Assembly (NCBI GenBank): GCA_002454425.1
Contig: DKIV01000014.1
Span: 50,658 to 97,259 of the forward strand
DNA from: Sphingobacteriaceae bacterium UBA6709
Lineage (GTDB): Bacteria; Bacteroidota; Bacteroidia; Sphingobacteriales; Sphingobacteriaceae
DNA length: 46,602 bases
Direction of reading: 5' to 3'
Shown: positions 27,542 to 36,000 of the stretch, one piece after another
Numbering within the stretch: position 1 is the stretch's first letter
Layout: the number at the start of each line of letters is the position of its first letter
Position numbers and translations under genes: made by a program
The notes under the pieces: generated by a model
The model's database searches: none
What the model saw: only the letters and a program-made list of their open reading frames with translations
What the model was told of the DNA's origin: nothing

Positions 27542-28087
27542 TTGGCTCAGAATACATCAGCAGAATTTGACAGCATTATAGCTACCTGTAAGGGATTGTT
27601 TATCAAGAAAACTCGTGATTACGGGACGGCGTGGCGCATTTTACGTACGCGTTCTATCACCGATCAGATCTTTATCAAGGCGCAGCGGATAAGAACTCTT
27701 GAGGAGGTTAAAGTGTCAAAAGTCGGTGAGGATATCGTGCCTGAATATATCGGCATTATTAATTATTGCATCATTGCGATGATGCAATTGGAGATGCCGG
27801 AGGATAGTCCCGTAGAGATGGAGGTGGAGAGCGTGTCATCTTTGTATGATACTTATGTTAATGATACCCGTGATCTGATGCTCGCCAAGAACCACGATTA
27901 CGGCGAGGCCTGGCGTGATATGCGTATCAGCTCACTCACAGACTTGATCCTGATGAAGCTCCTTCGTGTGAAGCAGATTGAAGACAACGATGGTCGCACT
28001 CTGGTATCTGAGGGGATCAAGGCCAATTATCAGGATATGTTTAACTATGCTGTTTTTGCTCTTATAAAGCTTGGTTTAGCTAAGTAA
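27542..28087 (+). CDS. Tandem DUF1599 protein, TTG start
   Basis: This 181-residue protein contains two copies of the DUF1599 unit (about residues 12-84 and 102-178). Each has a DYG-AWR motif followed by a helical segment with TD-I--K--R. DUF1599 is grouped with nucleotide-modification-associated domains; its biochemical role is not settled. The only usable start is the TTG at 27542: an in-frame stop lies 27 bases upstream, there is no nearby ATG, and AGGAA precedes the TTG. Divergent from folP and in line with the BT_3928-type gene 59 bp later. Confidence 0.8.
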   Translation: MAQNTSAEFDSIIATCKGLFIKKTRDYGTAWRILRTRSITDQIFIKAQRIRTLEEVKVSKVGEDIVPEYIGIINYCIIAMMQLEMPEDSPVEMEVESVSSLYDTYVNDTRDLMLAKNHDYGEAWRDMRISSLTDLILMKLLRVKQIEDNDGRTLVSEGIKANYQDMFNYAVFALIKLGLAK

Positions 28088-28146
28088 TATATTATATAAA
28101 AAGCCTTAAGACGCTTAAGGTAGTTTCTTACTTTAAAATAATTTAA

Positions 28147-29331
28147 ATGGCAGCGAGACGCTATAGAAGGGAAAAGCCGGATTATCTTCTACTTTTTTCA
28201 AGACTTTTTGTTGGTATTCTTTTTATCATCTCCGGACTTATTAAGGCAAATGATCCTCTCGGATTCGCCTACAAGCTGGAGGAATATTTTGAGGTATTTC
28301 ATACTACCTTCTTGAATGATTATTCGGTAGCGCTCTCCATTTTCTTATGTGCCCTGGAGGTTATCCTCGGTGGAGCTTTACTCATCGGCTTTCGTAAGCA
28401 TTTGGTGAGCTGGGGCCTGCTGTTGCTTATCATCTTCTTTACATTTTTAACCTTCTGGAGCGCGGCATTTGATGTTGTTCGCACTTGCGGATGTTTTGGA
28501 GATGCCATCGTGCTTAAACCCTGGGAGTCGTTTGGCAAAGATTTAGTATTGTTATTGTTTATCCTCATCATCTTTGTTAAGCGGCGCAAACTGCATCCAA
28601 TAAGTGCCGCGCCCTTAAATGGCGTGTTCATGGCGCTTTTTGTTATCCTGGGTTTTGGCTTCGGTATCTATACGTATAATTTCCTGCCGGTAGTTGATTT
28701 CTTGCCTTACCACGTAGGGGCAAACATTCCGGAGTACATGAAGATCCCCGAAGGAGCACCGCTGGATGAGTTCGAGATTATTTATTCTCTAAAAAATAAG
28801 AAGACCGGAGAAAGCCGCAAGATGACCGACAAGGAATACCTGAAGACAGAGATCTGGAAGGATACAAACTGGGAGATCGTTGGCGATCCGGAAAACAGAT
28901 TGATAAAGGAGGGCTTTCAGCCCCGTATCCGGGATTTACGCATTGCTGACGAAGTTGGAACAGACTATACCTCAGAGCTGCTTGCTAATCCCTATTATAA
29001 CCTCGTCGTTGTTGCACTGGACCTCGATAAAGCTGATAAGGATGCTTTAACTCGCATTAACATGATCGCCCTAAATGCAGCTGAGCATTATAACGTGCGC
29101 ACGGTATTGCTCACTGCTACATCTCCTGAACGTGCCAAAGCCTACGCTAAAACGGCGAATCTCAATATGGAAATCTATTATGCCGATGCTGTTCCTCTGA
29201 AGTCTATGGTAAGAGCTAATCCCGGATTACTACTGTTACAGAATGGCACCGTCATTAACAAATGGCATTATCATTCTATTCCGGAGTATGATGATCTTGA
29301 GGCTACGTATTTAAGAAATAACAATCAATAA
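28147..29331 (+). CDS. BT_3928-type membrane protein (DoxX/MauE-like plus thioredoxin-like domain)
   Basis: The N-terminal half has four or more membrane helices of the DoxX/MauE type (LFVGILFIISGLIKANDP near residue 20-37). It also has the conserved CGCFGD motif (about 118-123), as in redox-linked MauE proteins. The C-terminal part (about 280-394) looks like a thioredoxin-fold domain without a CxxC pair (NPGLLLLQNGTVINKWH). This combination is a conserved Bacteroidota family of unknown role, often linked by inference to electron transfer or disulfide chemistry. The aroK start follows two bases after its stop, so the two are co-transcribed. Confidence 0.8.
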   Translation: MAARRYRREKPDYLLLFSRLFVGILFIISGLIKANDPLGFAYKLEEYFEVFHTTFLNDYSVALSIFLCALEVILGGALLIGFRKHLVSWGLLLLIIFFTFLTFWSAAFDVVRTCGCFGDAIVLKPWESFGKDLVLLLFILIIFVKRRKLHPISAAPLNGVFMALFVILGFGFGIYTYNFLPVVDFLPYHVGANIPEYMKIPEGAPLDEFEIIYSLKNKKTGESRKMTDKEYLKTEIWKDTNWEIVGDPENRLIKEGFQPRIRDLRIADEVGTDYTSELLANPYYNLVVVALDLDKADKDALTRINMIALNAAEHYNVRTVLLTATSPERAKAYAKTANLNMEIYYADAVPLKSMVRANPGLLLLQNGTVINKWHYHSIPEYDDLEATYLRNNNQ

Positions 29332-29333
29332 GT

Positions 29334-29843
29334 ATGCAGATTTTCCTCATAGGCTTTATGGGCAGCGGCAAGACTACCCTGGGTAAGAAGCTGGCACGTA
29401 AGCTGGGCTTCCGGTTTACGGATCTTGATCATGAGTTTGAAGCGGCCGTGGGCATGTCTATCCCAGAGTATTTTTCCACTTTTGGAGAGACGGTGTTCAG
29501 GGAGAAAGAAAAAGAAATTCTTCAATCCTCCGAGCGCGGCGAAAAGGTGGTAATCGCTACCGGGGGAGGTGCGCCCTGTTACTTCGATAATATGGAATGG
29601 ATGAACAGCAAGGGATTGACGATCTATATACAATTGCCGGCGCAAGCATTAGCGGACAGGTTGGAAAGTGCCGATACTGAACGTCCCGTGCTGCAGAACT
29701 TTAGGGCTCAGGCACTTGTCGGGTTTATTGAGCAGAAGTTAGAGGAACGGGAGCCTTATTACCTGCAGGCAAGGCTCTCCGTAAAGGGCATCAGCCTGAG
29801 CGCCGAAAATCTCGCTGCTCAGATCCAAGAATATTTAGTGTAA
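29334..29843 (+). CDS. aroK: Shikimate kinase
   Basis: The enzyme phosphorylates shikimate at the 3-position, the fifth step of chorismate synthesis. The Walker A motif is GFMGSGKTT (7-15), the shikimate-binding region DLDHEFE follows (31-37), and ATGGGAP (75-81) is the typical Gly-rich loop. Length is normal (169). It starts two bases after the BT_3928-type gene. Its last nine bases overlap the 3' end of the convergent phosphoribosyltransferase gene, so no room is left for a separate terminator. Confidence 0.94.
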   Translation: MQIFLIGFMGSGKTTLGKKLARKLGFRFTDLDHEFEAAVGMSIPEYFSTFGETVFREKEKEILQSSERGEKVVIATGGGAPCYFDNMEWMNSKGLTIYIQLPAQALADRLESADTERPVLQNFRAQALVGFIEQKLEEREPYYLQARLSVKGISLSAENLAAQIQEYLV

Positions 29844-30344
29844 AAATACGCCGTCCTTACTGCTGTCCACAGCATTTAAAACTACGTCTACATGTTCCTT
29901 AATTACTGTCGCCAGTCGCGTACCTACAAAGTCGGGAGAAACGGGAAATACCCTGTGGCTACGCTCGACAAGCGCTACGGTCCTTAGTTTTTTCAACGGA
30001 ATATCAAGGAAAAGACTGCATCCGAAGGCGAGGGTACGCCCTGAGTTGATAACATCGTCAACCACAATCACCACCTTGTCGGCTCCTGCCTTGACATCCG
30101 TCTCCGCCCGCGCGTCATTGCTCGGATTATTCTTATCAATGAGGATCTTTATAAGCTGTACACGGATGTCTGATATGCTTTCAAGCTCTTTCTTTAGGCG
30201 TTCAGCGATCGTGTATCCATAATCGATAATGCCGGCGAGAACGATTTCTTTTTCGTCGATATTGTCTTCCCAGATCTGATAGGCAATGCGCGTGATCTTC
30301 TGAGCTATCTGGTTGGGATTGAGTATTATGATAGGATTGCTCAT
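29835..30344 (-). CDS. Phosphoribosyltransferase (type I, PyrR-like)
   Basis: This type I phosphoribosyltransferase-fold protein has the PRPP-binding motif VVIVVDDVINSGRT. I place the start at 30344 (MSNPIIILNPNQ). The longer frame to 30380 would overlap the upstream gene, whereas this start leaves a four-base gap. The family includes pyrimidine (PyrR/uracil) and purine salvage enzymes; I cannot choose between them. It overlaps the convergent aroK gene by nine bases. It forms a tight unit with the upstream 129-residue protein. Confidence 0.82.
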   Translation of the reverse strand: MSNPIIILNPNQIAQKITRIAYQIWEDNIDEKEIVLAGIIDYGYTIAERLKKELESISDIRVQLIKILIDKNNPSNDARAETDVKAGADKVVIVVDDVINSGRTLAFGCSLFLDIPLKKLRTVALVERSHRVFPVSPDFVGTRLATVIKEHVDVVLNAVDSSKDGVFLH

Positions 30345-30348
30345 TATC

Positions 30349-30738
30349 TTATTTATAAGGGTAAAATACGAAGTTAGCACCTTCAGGCACTATTACAAAC
30401 AAACACATGAATTCTGAAGGATCTTTGTAGCTTTTCAGGAACGCTGCTTTCCGCGGACGGGCGATAATGCCCTTCTCAATAAACTCTTCCACGGTCGACG
30501 CTTGTATTGTCCATCCTGTTCCAAGTTCATCCTTATCCAGGATGAGCTCCCCAAGATCTACCTGGTGCTGGTGCGCTACAAAAATGGGATGCTCTGAAAG
30601 TCCTTCAGCGATGATCTCGTTCGCCACCTCCCTGATTGAATCGCTGTAGAATACAAGATCTTTCTCCAGGCTTTTCAGAGGGCTTGGCTTTTGAGGCTGT
30701 TCGCCCTCGGGGGTATTCATCAATTCCTGTAAGTCCAT
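30349..30738 (-). CDS. Conserved hypothetical protein, 129 residues
   Basis: I do not recognise a named domain. The protein is soluble and mixed acidic/basic, with a Pro-rich N-terminal 25 residues, a helical stretch (about 27-48) and a beta-rich C-terminus ending in EGANFVFYPYK. It lies 19 bp after rlmD and four bp before the phosphoribosyltransferase, all on the same strand, which suggests a three-gene transcript. It reads like a conserved core gene (normal base composition, tight spacing) rather than a chance frame. Confidence 0.7.
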   Translation of the reverse strand: MDLQELMNTPEGEQPQKPSPLKSLEKDLVFYSDSIREVANEIIAEGLSEHPIFVAHQHQVDLGELILDKDELGTGWTIQASTVEEFIEKGIIARPRKAAFLKSYKDPSEFMCLFVIVPEGANFVFYPYK

Positions 30739-30757
30739 TTAACTAACATTTATGAGG

Positions 30758-32170
30758 TTAAGCATTCTTTAATTTTAACAAGACAACATTCTCTACATGT
30801 TGCGTTTGTGGGAACATGTCTACCGGTTTAATGCGAACCAACTCGTACTTGTCCTTAAGAATGGCAAGGTCACGCGCCTGAGTAGCGGCATTACAGCTCA
30901 CGTACACAACTTTAGGGGCCTCAATTTCCATCAGGCGAGCTACCACATCGGCATGCATGCCTGCACGAGGAGGGTCAGTAATGATGACGTCGGGTTTGCC
31001 ATGCTTCTCAACAAAGGCAGCATCAAGCACGTCCTTCATATCACCGGCATAGAATACGGTATTATTGATACCATTAATGGCCGAATTAACCTTTGCGTCT
31101 TCAATTGCCGAAGGCACATATTCGATACCTACAACCTGCTTTACATGACGTGCAACAAAGTTGGCAATAGTTCCAGCGCCGGTGTATAAGTCATAAACCA
31201 GCTCATCCCCCTGAAGGTCGGCAAACTCCCTGGTGATCTTGTAAAGCTCATATGCTTGTCGCGAGTTGGTCTGATAAAAAGACTTGGGCCCTACTTTGAA
31301 CTGTAGTCCCTCCATTTCTTCCATGATATGATCTTTTCCCGCCCACACCAAAACATCCTGGTCGAAAATGGTATCGTTTTTCTTCTGATTGATGATATAT
31401 AGAAGTGATGCAAGCTGAGGGAATTCTGCATGTATGAAAGTCATAAGCTTTTCAACTTCTTCCTGTGTTGGATACGCGAACACGACGATAACCATCAGCT
31501 CACCTGTACTGGAAGAGCGAATGATGAGATTACGTAGGGCTCCGGCGTGCGCCCGCAGGTCGTAAAAACTTATTCCCTGTTCTTTTGCGAATGCACCGAT
31601 TTTATTGCGAATCTCATTAGAAGGATCCGCCTGTAAGTAACAATGCTGAATGTCCAGGATTTTATCGAATCGCAATGGTACGTGGAAGCCCAAGGCGTTC
31701 ATTTCATCGTCCGACTTTGGTGCCTCGTCTTTGTCGGTAAGCCACTTCTTGTTGGAGAATGTATATTCTAACTTATTGCGATAGTAACGCGTGTCAGCAG
31801 ATCCAAGGATGGCCTCAGTACCGGAAACATCAAGACGTGCCAGCCGGCTGATAGCGTCGGTAACACTTTTCTGCTTAAAATGCAACTGTGCCTGATAATC
31901 CATGTGCTGCCATTTGCATCCGCCGCAAGTACCAAAATGAATGCAGAATGGTTCTGTACGATGTTCAGAAGCGCGGATCAAGGTCTTGATCTTCGCTTCA
32001 GCGAAATTTTTCTTCTTCCTGTACACCTCTGCGTCTACCACGTCGCCGGGAATAGCTTTCTCAATAAAGAGTACCAGATCCTCGCTCTTGCCTACGCCCT
32101 TGCCTTCCTCGGCGATGTCAATTATCTCTATATTTTGAATAAGCTTATTCTCTACCCTGTTTTTCCTCAT
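30758..32170 (-). CDS. rlmD: 23S rRNA (uracil-5-)-methyltransferase, RumA/RlmD type
   Basis: This SAM-dependent enzyme methylates a uridine of 23S rRNA (U1939 in Escherichia coli). An N-terminal TRAM RNA-binding domain is followed by an iron-sulfur cysteine cluster (FGTCGGCKWQH) and a Rossmann methyltransferase domain. The catalytic parts are TDPPRAGMHADVV and the nucleophile cysteine in YVSCNAATQARD. I start it at the ATG at 32170 rather than at the TTG three codons upstream. A perfect -7 box covers that TTG, leaving only six bases to the ATG. The message may therefore be leaderless. Confidence 0.9.
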   Translation of the reverse strand: MRKNRVENKLIQNIEIIDIAEEGKGVGKSEDLVLFIEKAIPGDVVDAEVYRKKKNFAEAKIKTLIRASEHRTEPFCIHFGTCGGCKWQHMDYQAQLHFKQKSVTDAISRLARLDVSGTEAILGSADTRYYRNKLEYTFSNKKWLTDKDEAPKSDDEMNALGFHVPLRFDKILDIQHCYLQADPSNEIRNKIGAFAKEQGISFYDLRAHAGALRNLIIRSSSTGELMVIVVFAYPTQEEVEKLMTFIHAEFPQLASLLYIINQKKNDTIFDQDVLVWAGKDHIMEEMEGLQFKVGPKSFYQTNSRQAYELYKITREFADLQGDELVYDLYTGAGTIANFVARHVKQVVGIEYVPSAIEDAKVNSAINGINNTVFYAGDMKDVLDAAFVEKHGKPDVIITDPPRAGMHADVVARLMEIEAPKVVYVSCNAATQARDLAILKDKYELVRIKPVDMFPQTQHVENVVLLKLKNA

Positions 32171-32176
32171 AAGCCG

Positions 32177-32211
32177 CAAAATTAAAATAAATTATATCAG
32201 CTTTATACAAA
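32177..32211 (-). promoter_or_regulatory. Promoter of rlmD, probable leaderless start
   Basis: TAATTTTG on the minus strand (32177-32184) matches the -7 box, with TTTG 23 bases upstream, slightly wider than standard. Transcription would begin at or next to the ATG at 32170. Confidence 0.5.
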
Positions 32212-32719
32212 TTAAGCAGATACACAGAAAGTACATGGAATGGGGTGCTCGCGTTCTTCGGTGTCTGGAACGATATCTGCTTGTTTGTAGAAATGATGAA
32301 AGGTGCTATTTATCAGAAAGCGGAGTAAAAACGCTAAGGCGGTAACCTAACAATAGGTATCCACTACTGTCTGCGAGAAGCGTACAGCCTGCAACCTAGG
32401 ATCGATACACGGGTTACGATACGAATGAAATTTGATTTATCTGAACCAACTAAAAAACAAATCGACAACACTACCAAAAGCTGTTTCTTTAAAATCAAAT
32501 TGCTCATCGATCGTATTCGAGAAATCAAAAATCTCACGACTCATAACAACAGGGTTTTAAATTGTACAACAACGAACACTGCTTTTAAGAAACTGCGAAG
32601 GGCAGTTTAAGCAGATGCTACTGCAAGCTAATTTAAGGAGATTTATACCAAAAACCAAAATGGTTTTTTATTTATAACTGGCAAAAAAGGGGGGCTAAAA
32701 TCTACAATGGAGCGTAGCG
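32212..32719. other. Gene-poor region between rlmD and the TetR gene
   Basis: No convincing gene is seen. A 61-codon frame on the plus strand (32425-32610) starts with ATG but is Lys/Asn/Thr-rich, resembles no known protein and has no clear promoter. I treat it as unproven. The region could be decayed DNA. Confidence 0.35.
32650..32668 (-). terminator. Possible terminator of the TetR gene
   Basis: AAAAACCA / TGGTTTTT with a three-base loop and T-runs on either strand lies about 50 bases after the tetR stop. The stem is AT-rich, so it is weak. Confidence 0.4.
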
Positions 32720-33301
32720 TTATTTTACCGCGGCCTTAATGAGATAGGGGAGGATTTCCTTCTGGAACATAAGAAAATTCCTTCTTACGTCTACGTCGGT
32801 AACAGAAGTGAAGGCATACGAGAAGACGATGCTTTTGCTTGACTTAATGAGAAAGCGAAGGCCGTCAGCATATTCCGGATCATTCTTCACCAATTCTGTT
32901 TCGAAGAATGAGCTGATAAGCAGCTTTTCGAGATCGTCAGAGAACATCTTAAGGAATCCCTGGGAGTTTGTCGACTCTCTGATAAAATCCCAACCGATGT
33001 ATTCATTACACACGGCGTAGGTTAACCGACAAGTCTTAAAGATCAGATCACTGAGATATTTCGCGGCATTCTCCTCATTGACAGAATTCCTTATCATATT
33101 GTTTACACTTGAACTAATATAAGTCAGGAAAATATGGTGCAGGAGCAGTTCCTTGCTGGCGAAATATTTGTAGATGGTAGCTTTGGCAACCTTTGCTTTG
33201 CGGGCAATTTCGTTGACGCTGGTTTTATGATATCCGTATCGTCGGAACAGCTCGTGTGCCGCTTGTACTATGCTTTCTTTTACTCTGTCAAGTTCCATCA
33301 A
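32720..33301 (-). CDS. TetR/AcrR family transcriptional regulator
   Basis: The N-terminal DNA-binding domain is typical of TetR: helix-turn-helix around SVNEIARKAKVAKATIYKYFASKELLL (about 28-54), with the YKYF-SKE signature. The C-terminal 140 residues form a helical ligand-binding domain with no recognised specificity. A perfect 7-5-7 inverted repeat lies 35 bp before the start and is a good candidate for its own operator. No efflux pump or enzyme lies adjacent, so it may control only itself and distant genes. Two start codons lie one codon apart (MM). Confidence 0.9.
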   Translation of the reverse strand: MMELDRVKESIVQAAHELFRRYGYHKTSVNEIARKAKVAKATIYKYFASKELLLHHIFLTYISSSVNNMIRNSVNEENAAKYLSDLIFKTCRLTYAVCNEYIGWDFIRESTNSQGFLKMFSDDLEKLLISSFFETELVKNDPEYADGLRFLIKSSKSIVFSYAFTSVTDVDVRRNFLMFQKEILPYLIKAAVK

Positions 33302-33335
33302 TTGATAATATTTGCCGGCTTCAGTAAAAATTACA

Positions 33336-33354
33336 GACAGTACGTACTACTGTC
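33336..33354. promoter_or_regulatory. Probable TetR-family operator
   Basis: GACAGTA-CGTAC-TACTGTC is a perfect inverted repeat of two 7-base arms with a five-base spacer, 35 bp upstream of the tetR ATG. Size and position fit an autoregulatory TetR operator. Confidence 0.6.
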
Positions 33355-33484
33355 AATTGTTGTAAAATTCAAAAAAATAACCATATATCAAAACCACCAG
33401 GGGTTGTGTTGTAATGGAGTAGCGGATCCTTGATCCTTTATTTTTTCTATTTTTTGTTAGCCATTAAAGGGAGTATGAATCGAA

Positions 33485-33526
33485 TTTAAAAGGATTACGT
33501 GATGTGTGTCCCGTAACCCTTTTAAA
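33485..33526 (-). terminator. Terminator of pheS
   Basis: A 15-bp stem (33485-33499 with 33512-33526), with a single A/C mismatch and a CCTTTTAAA outer arm, lies seven bases after the pheS stop. Confidence 0.75.
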
Positions 33527-33533
33527 TCATTTA

Positions 33534-34568
33534 TTAGATAACTTCGCTTTTGAATTGTTTCAGAAAGCGTATATCGTTCTCAGAAAATAATCGCAGGTCT
33601 TTAATCTGATATTTAAGATTAGTGATACGTTCTATGCCCATACCGAATGCGAAACCTGTGTATTTGGAGGCATCGATACCGCAGTTCTCGAGAACGTTTG
33701 GATCAACCATTCCACAACCCAGAATTTCTACCCATCCGGAGCCTTTACACATCTGGCATCCCGCGCCACCGCAAATAGAGCAGGAGATGTCCATTTCAGC
33801 GGAGGGCTCAGTGAAAGGGAAATAAGAAGGACGGAAACGAACCTTTGTACCTTCGCCAAAAAGCTCCTGCACAAAGTAGAATAAGGTTTGCTTCAGGTCC
33901 GCAAACGAAACATTTTCGTCAACATACAAACCTTCAACCTGATGAAAGAAGCAATGTGCGCGGGCAGAGATCGCTTCATTCCGGTAAACCCTACCCGGCA
34001 TAATAGCGCGAAAAGGAGGCTTTCCATTTTCCATCATGCGCACCTGCACCGAGGACGTATGCGTACGCAAGGCGATGTCGCCGTTCGTCGCGTCTTTTTT
34101 CACGAAGAAAGTATCTTGCATATCTCTTGCAGGATGTTCTTCAGGGAAGTTTAATGCTGAAAAGTTATGCCAATCGTCTTCAATCTCCGGACCTTCTTCA
34201 ACAATGAAACCTAATTTCTTAAAGATTTCGATAATTTCTTTCCTTACCAACGAAAGCGGATGGCGGCTGCCTGTGGCAAATCCCTGTCCCGGAAGACTTA
34301 AGTCTGCTCCTGACTGCTCTGCTACGACATGGGTGTCCAGCTCTTCCTTAAAAAAAGTATATTTCTCTTCAGCGAGTTTTTTGAATTCATTGAGAACCTT
34401 TCCTAATACACGCTTTTCCTCTGCCGACACTGTCTTGAACTCATCGAAAAGATCTTTTATAAGACCTTTGGTACCAAGGAAACGTATTCTGAAATTCTCC
34501 AGATCCGTAGCGGATTCCGGTCTGTAGGCATTTATTTCAGCGGTGTATTGATCTATTTTCTGCTGCAT
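33534..34568 (-). CDS. pheS: Phenylalanine-tRNA ligase alpha subunit
   Basis: PheS carries the catalytic core of the phenylalanyl-tRNA synthetase heterotetramer. The N-terminal coiled coil comes first. The class II motif 2 region lies in MPGRVYRNEAISARAHC, and a cysteine-rich insert CSICGGAGCQMCKGSGW follows. I start it at 34568 (MQQKIDQYTAE), the usual family N-terminus, not at the 17-codon longer frame, whose extra codons would encode part of the leader. That gives 344 residues. pheT is not adjacent. A promoter and a 5'-terminal hairpin precede it. Confidence 0.95.
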   Translation of the reverse strand: MQQKIDQYTAEINAYRPESATDLENFRIRFLGTKGLIKDLFDEFKTVSAEEKRVLGKVLNEFKKLAEEKYTFFKEELDTHVVAEQSGADLSLPGQGFATGSRHPLSLVRKEIIEIFKKLGFIVEEGPEIEDDWHNFSALNFPEEHPARDMQDTFFVKKDATNGDIALRTHTSSVQVRMMENGKPPFRAIMPGRVYRNEAISARAHCFFHQVEGLYVDENVSFADLKQTLFYFVQELFGEGTKVRFRPSYFPFTEPSAEMDISCSICGGAGCQMCKGSGWVEILGCGMVDPNVLENCGIDASKYTGFAFGMGIERITNLKYQIKDLRLFSENDIRFLKQFKSEVI

Positions 34569-34587
34569 TATTTTGCTGTTAAATTTT

Positions 34588-34612
34588 TTCTCCCGCCGTA
34601 GGCATGGGAGAA
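34588..34612 (-). promoter_or_regulatory. 5'-terminal stem-loop in the pheS leader
   Basis: TTCTCCC and GGGAGAA pair around an 11-base loop. The predicted transcription start falls at about 34611, so the message would begin with this hairpin. That could stabilise the RNA or modulate translation. Confidence 0.4.
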
Positions 34613-34616
34613 GGCA

Positions 34617-34647
34617 CAAACTTAGATAAAATTGCTTTCAATAACAA
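34617..34647 (-). promoter_or_regulatory. Promoter of pheS
   Basis: On the minus strand TTG is followed after 20 bases by TAAGTTTG, a good Bacteroidota promoter. It lies upstream of the ATG at 34568 and overlaps the longer alternative frame. Confidence 0.6.
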
Positions 34648-34732
34648 TTTATAAGCGTCGCTATAGCAGTAGCTGGTTTGATGTTTGAAAGAGAGTAGAT
34701 GGACGGTTTCGATGGCAGGGAGCCTAAGAAAC

Positions 34733-34759
34733 CAGACCCGACTTGCAGTGTCGGGTCTG
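34733..34759 (-). terminator. Terminator of kbl
   Basis: A perfect 10-bp stem CAGACCCGAC / GTCGGGTCTG with a seven-base loop lies 19 bases after the kbl stop, followed by GGTTTCTT on the minus strand. Confidence 0.75.
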
Positions 34760-34778
34760 AATATGTTGAAGGAATATT

Positions 34779-35972
34779 CTACTTTTTAAGTACGCCAAGT
34801 TCCTTACCCACTTTTATAAAGGCGTTGATAGCCTTGTCGAGATGTTCCTGCTCATGACCGGCGGAAAGCTGTACTCTGATGCGCGCCTTGCCCTGCGGTA
34901 CTACAGGATAGTAGAAGCCGATGACATAAATGCCCTCTTCCAGCATTTTGCTGGCAAACTCCTGCGATAGCTTTGCGTCATAGAGCATCACTGGAACGAT
35001 CGGATGCACGCCCGGTTTAATGTCGAAACCTGCTTCGGTCATCTTCTCGCGGAAGTAGCGCGTATTATGTTCTAATTTATCACGAAGTTCGGTTGTTTCG
35101 CTAAGCATATTAAGCACCTCTATGGAAGCGCCGGTAATAGCAGGAGCAAGAGTGTTTGAGAAAAGATATGGACGGGAGCGCTGACGCAGCATGTCTATGA
35201 TCTCTTTCTTTCCAGAGGTGAAACCGCCGGAGGCGCCACCCAAAGCTTTACCCAGAGTTCCTGTGATGATGTCTATGCGATCCATCACATGGTGGTGCTC
35301 ATGTGTGCCTCTGCCTGTTTTTCCAAGAAATCCTGAACAGTGGCTTTCATCAATCATTACCAGGGCCTTGTACTTATCGGCAAGATCGCAAATCTTGTCC
35401 AGCTGAGCGATCGTTCCGTCCATGGAGAATGATCCATCAGTTACAATGATACGATGACGCAGGTGCTGAGACTCTTTAAGTTTCTCCTCCAGATCAGCCA
35501 TGTTGTCGTGTTTGTAACGATAGCGTTGTGCTTTACAAAGGCGCACTCCATCGATAATAGAAGCATGATTTAGCTCATCTGAGATAATCGCGTCCTGATC
35601 ATTGAATAGCGGTTCGAATACACCTCCATTGGCATCAAATGCCGCTGCATAAAGAATAGTATCCTCAGTGCCCAGAAATTCCGATAGCTTTTGCTCTAAC
35701 TGTTTGTGAATATCCTGCGTGCCGCAAATAAATCGTACCGACGACATGCCATAGCCATGTTCGTCAAGCGTGGCCTTAGCCGCGGCTACTACACGCGGGT
35801 GATTTGATAAACCCAGGTAGTTGTTTGCGCAGAAGTTAATAACTTCTTTACCATCCTGCACCTTAATGGCTGCTGATTGAGGGGTAATGATTACTCGTTC
35901 ACGCTTATAGAGACCGGCCTCCTCGATGGCCTGAAGCTCCTTTTCTAATTCTGGTTTGAGTGTTTCGTACAT
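34779..35972 (-). CDS. kbl: 2-amino-3-ketobutyrate CoA ligase (glycine C-acetyltransferase)
   Basis: This PLP-dependent alpha-oxoamine synthase cleaves 2-amino-3-ketobutyrate with CoA into glycine and acetyl-CoA during threonine breakdown. The N-terminal VINFCANNYLGLSNHP and SSVRFICGTQD segments are characteristic of Kbl. The PLP lysine is K242 in GTLGKALGGASGG, and DESHCSGFLG (208-217) is the cofactor-binding strand. The enzyme family also contains serine palmitoyltransferase, which Bacteroidota use for sphingolipids, but the residues here fit Kbl better. Threonine dehydrogenase is not adjacent. It follows the LptF/G-type gene by 28 bp and may share its transcript. Confidence 0.93.
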   Translation of the reverse strand: MYETLKPELEKELQAIEEAGLYKRERVIITPQSAAIKVQDGKEVINFCANNYLGLSNHPRVVAAAKATLDEHGYGMSSVRFICGTQDIHKQLEQKLSEFLGTEDTILYAAAFDANGGVFEPLFNDQDAIISDELNHASIIDGVRLCKAQRYRYKHDNMADLEEKLKESQHLRHRIIVTDGSFSMDGTIAQLDKICDLADKYKALVMIDESHCSGFLGKTGRGTHEHHHVMDRIDIITGTLGKALGGASGGFTSGKKEIIDMLRQRSRPYLFSNTLAPAITGASIEVLNMLSETTELRDKLEHNTRYFREKMTEAGFDIKPGVHPIVPVMLYDAKLSQEFASKMLEEGIYVIGFYYPVVPQGKARIRVQLSAGHEQEHLDKAINAFIKVGKELGVLKK

Positions 35973-36000
35973 ATTATTATAATTCAGGGATCCTAAAATG

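Noticed and set aside
32425..32610. 61-codon gene in the rlmD-tetR gap
   Set aside because: Lys/Asn/Thr-rich frame without promoter or similarity; kept only as a note on the gap.
34036..34527. 163-codon plus-strand gene
   Set aside because: Antisense shadow of pheS with low-complexity composition.
34779..35972. Serine palmitoyltransferase
   Set aside because: Motifs such as NFCANNYLGL and RFICGTQD fit Kbl more closely; sphingolipid genes are not adjacent.
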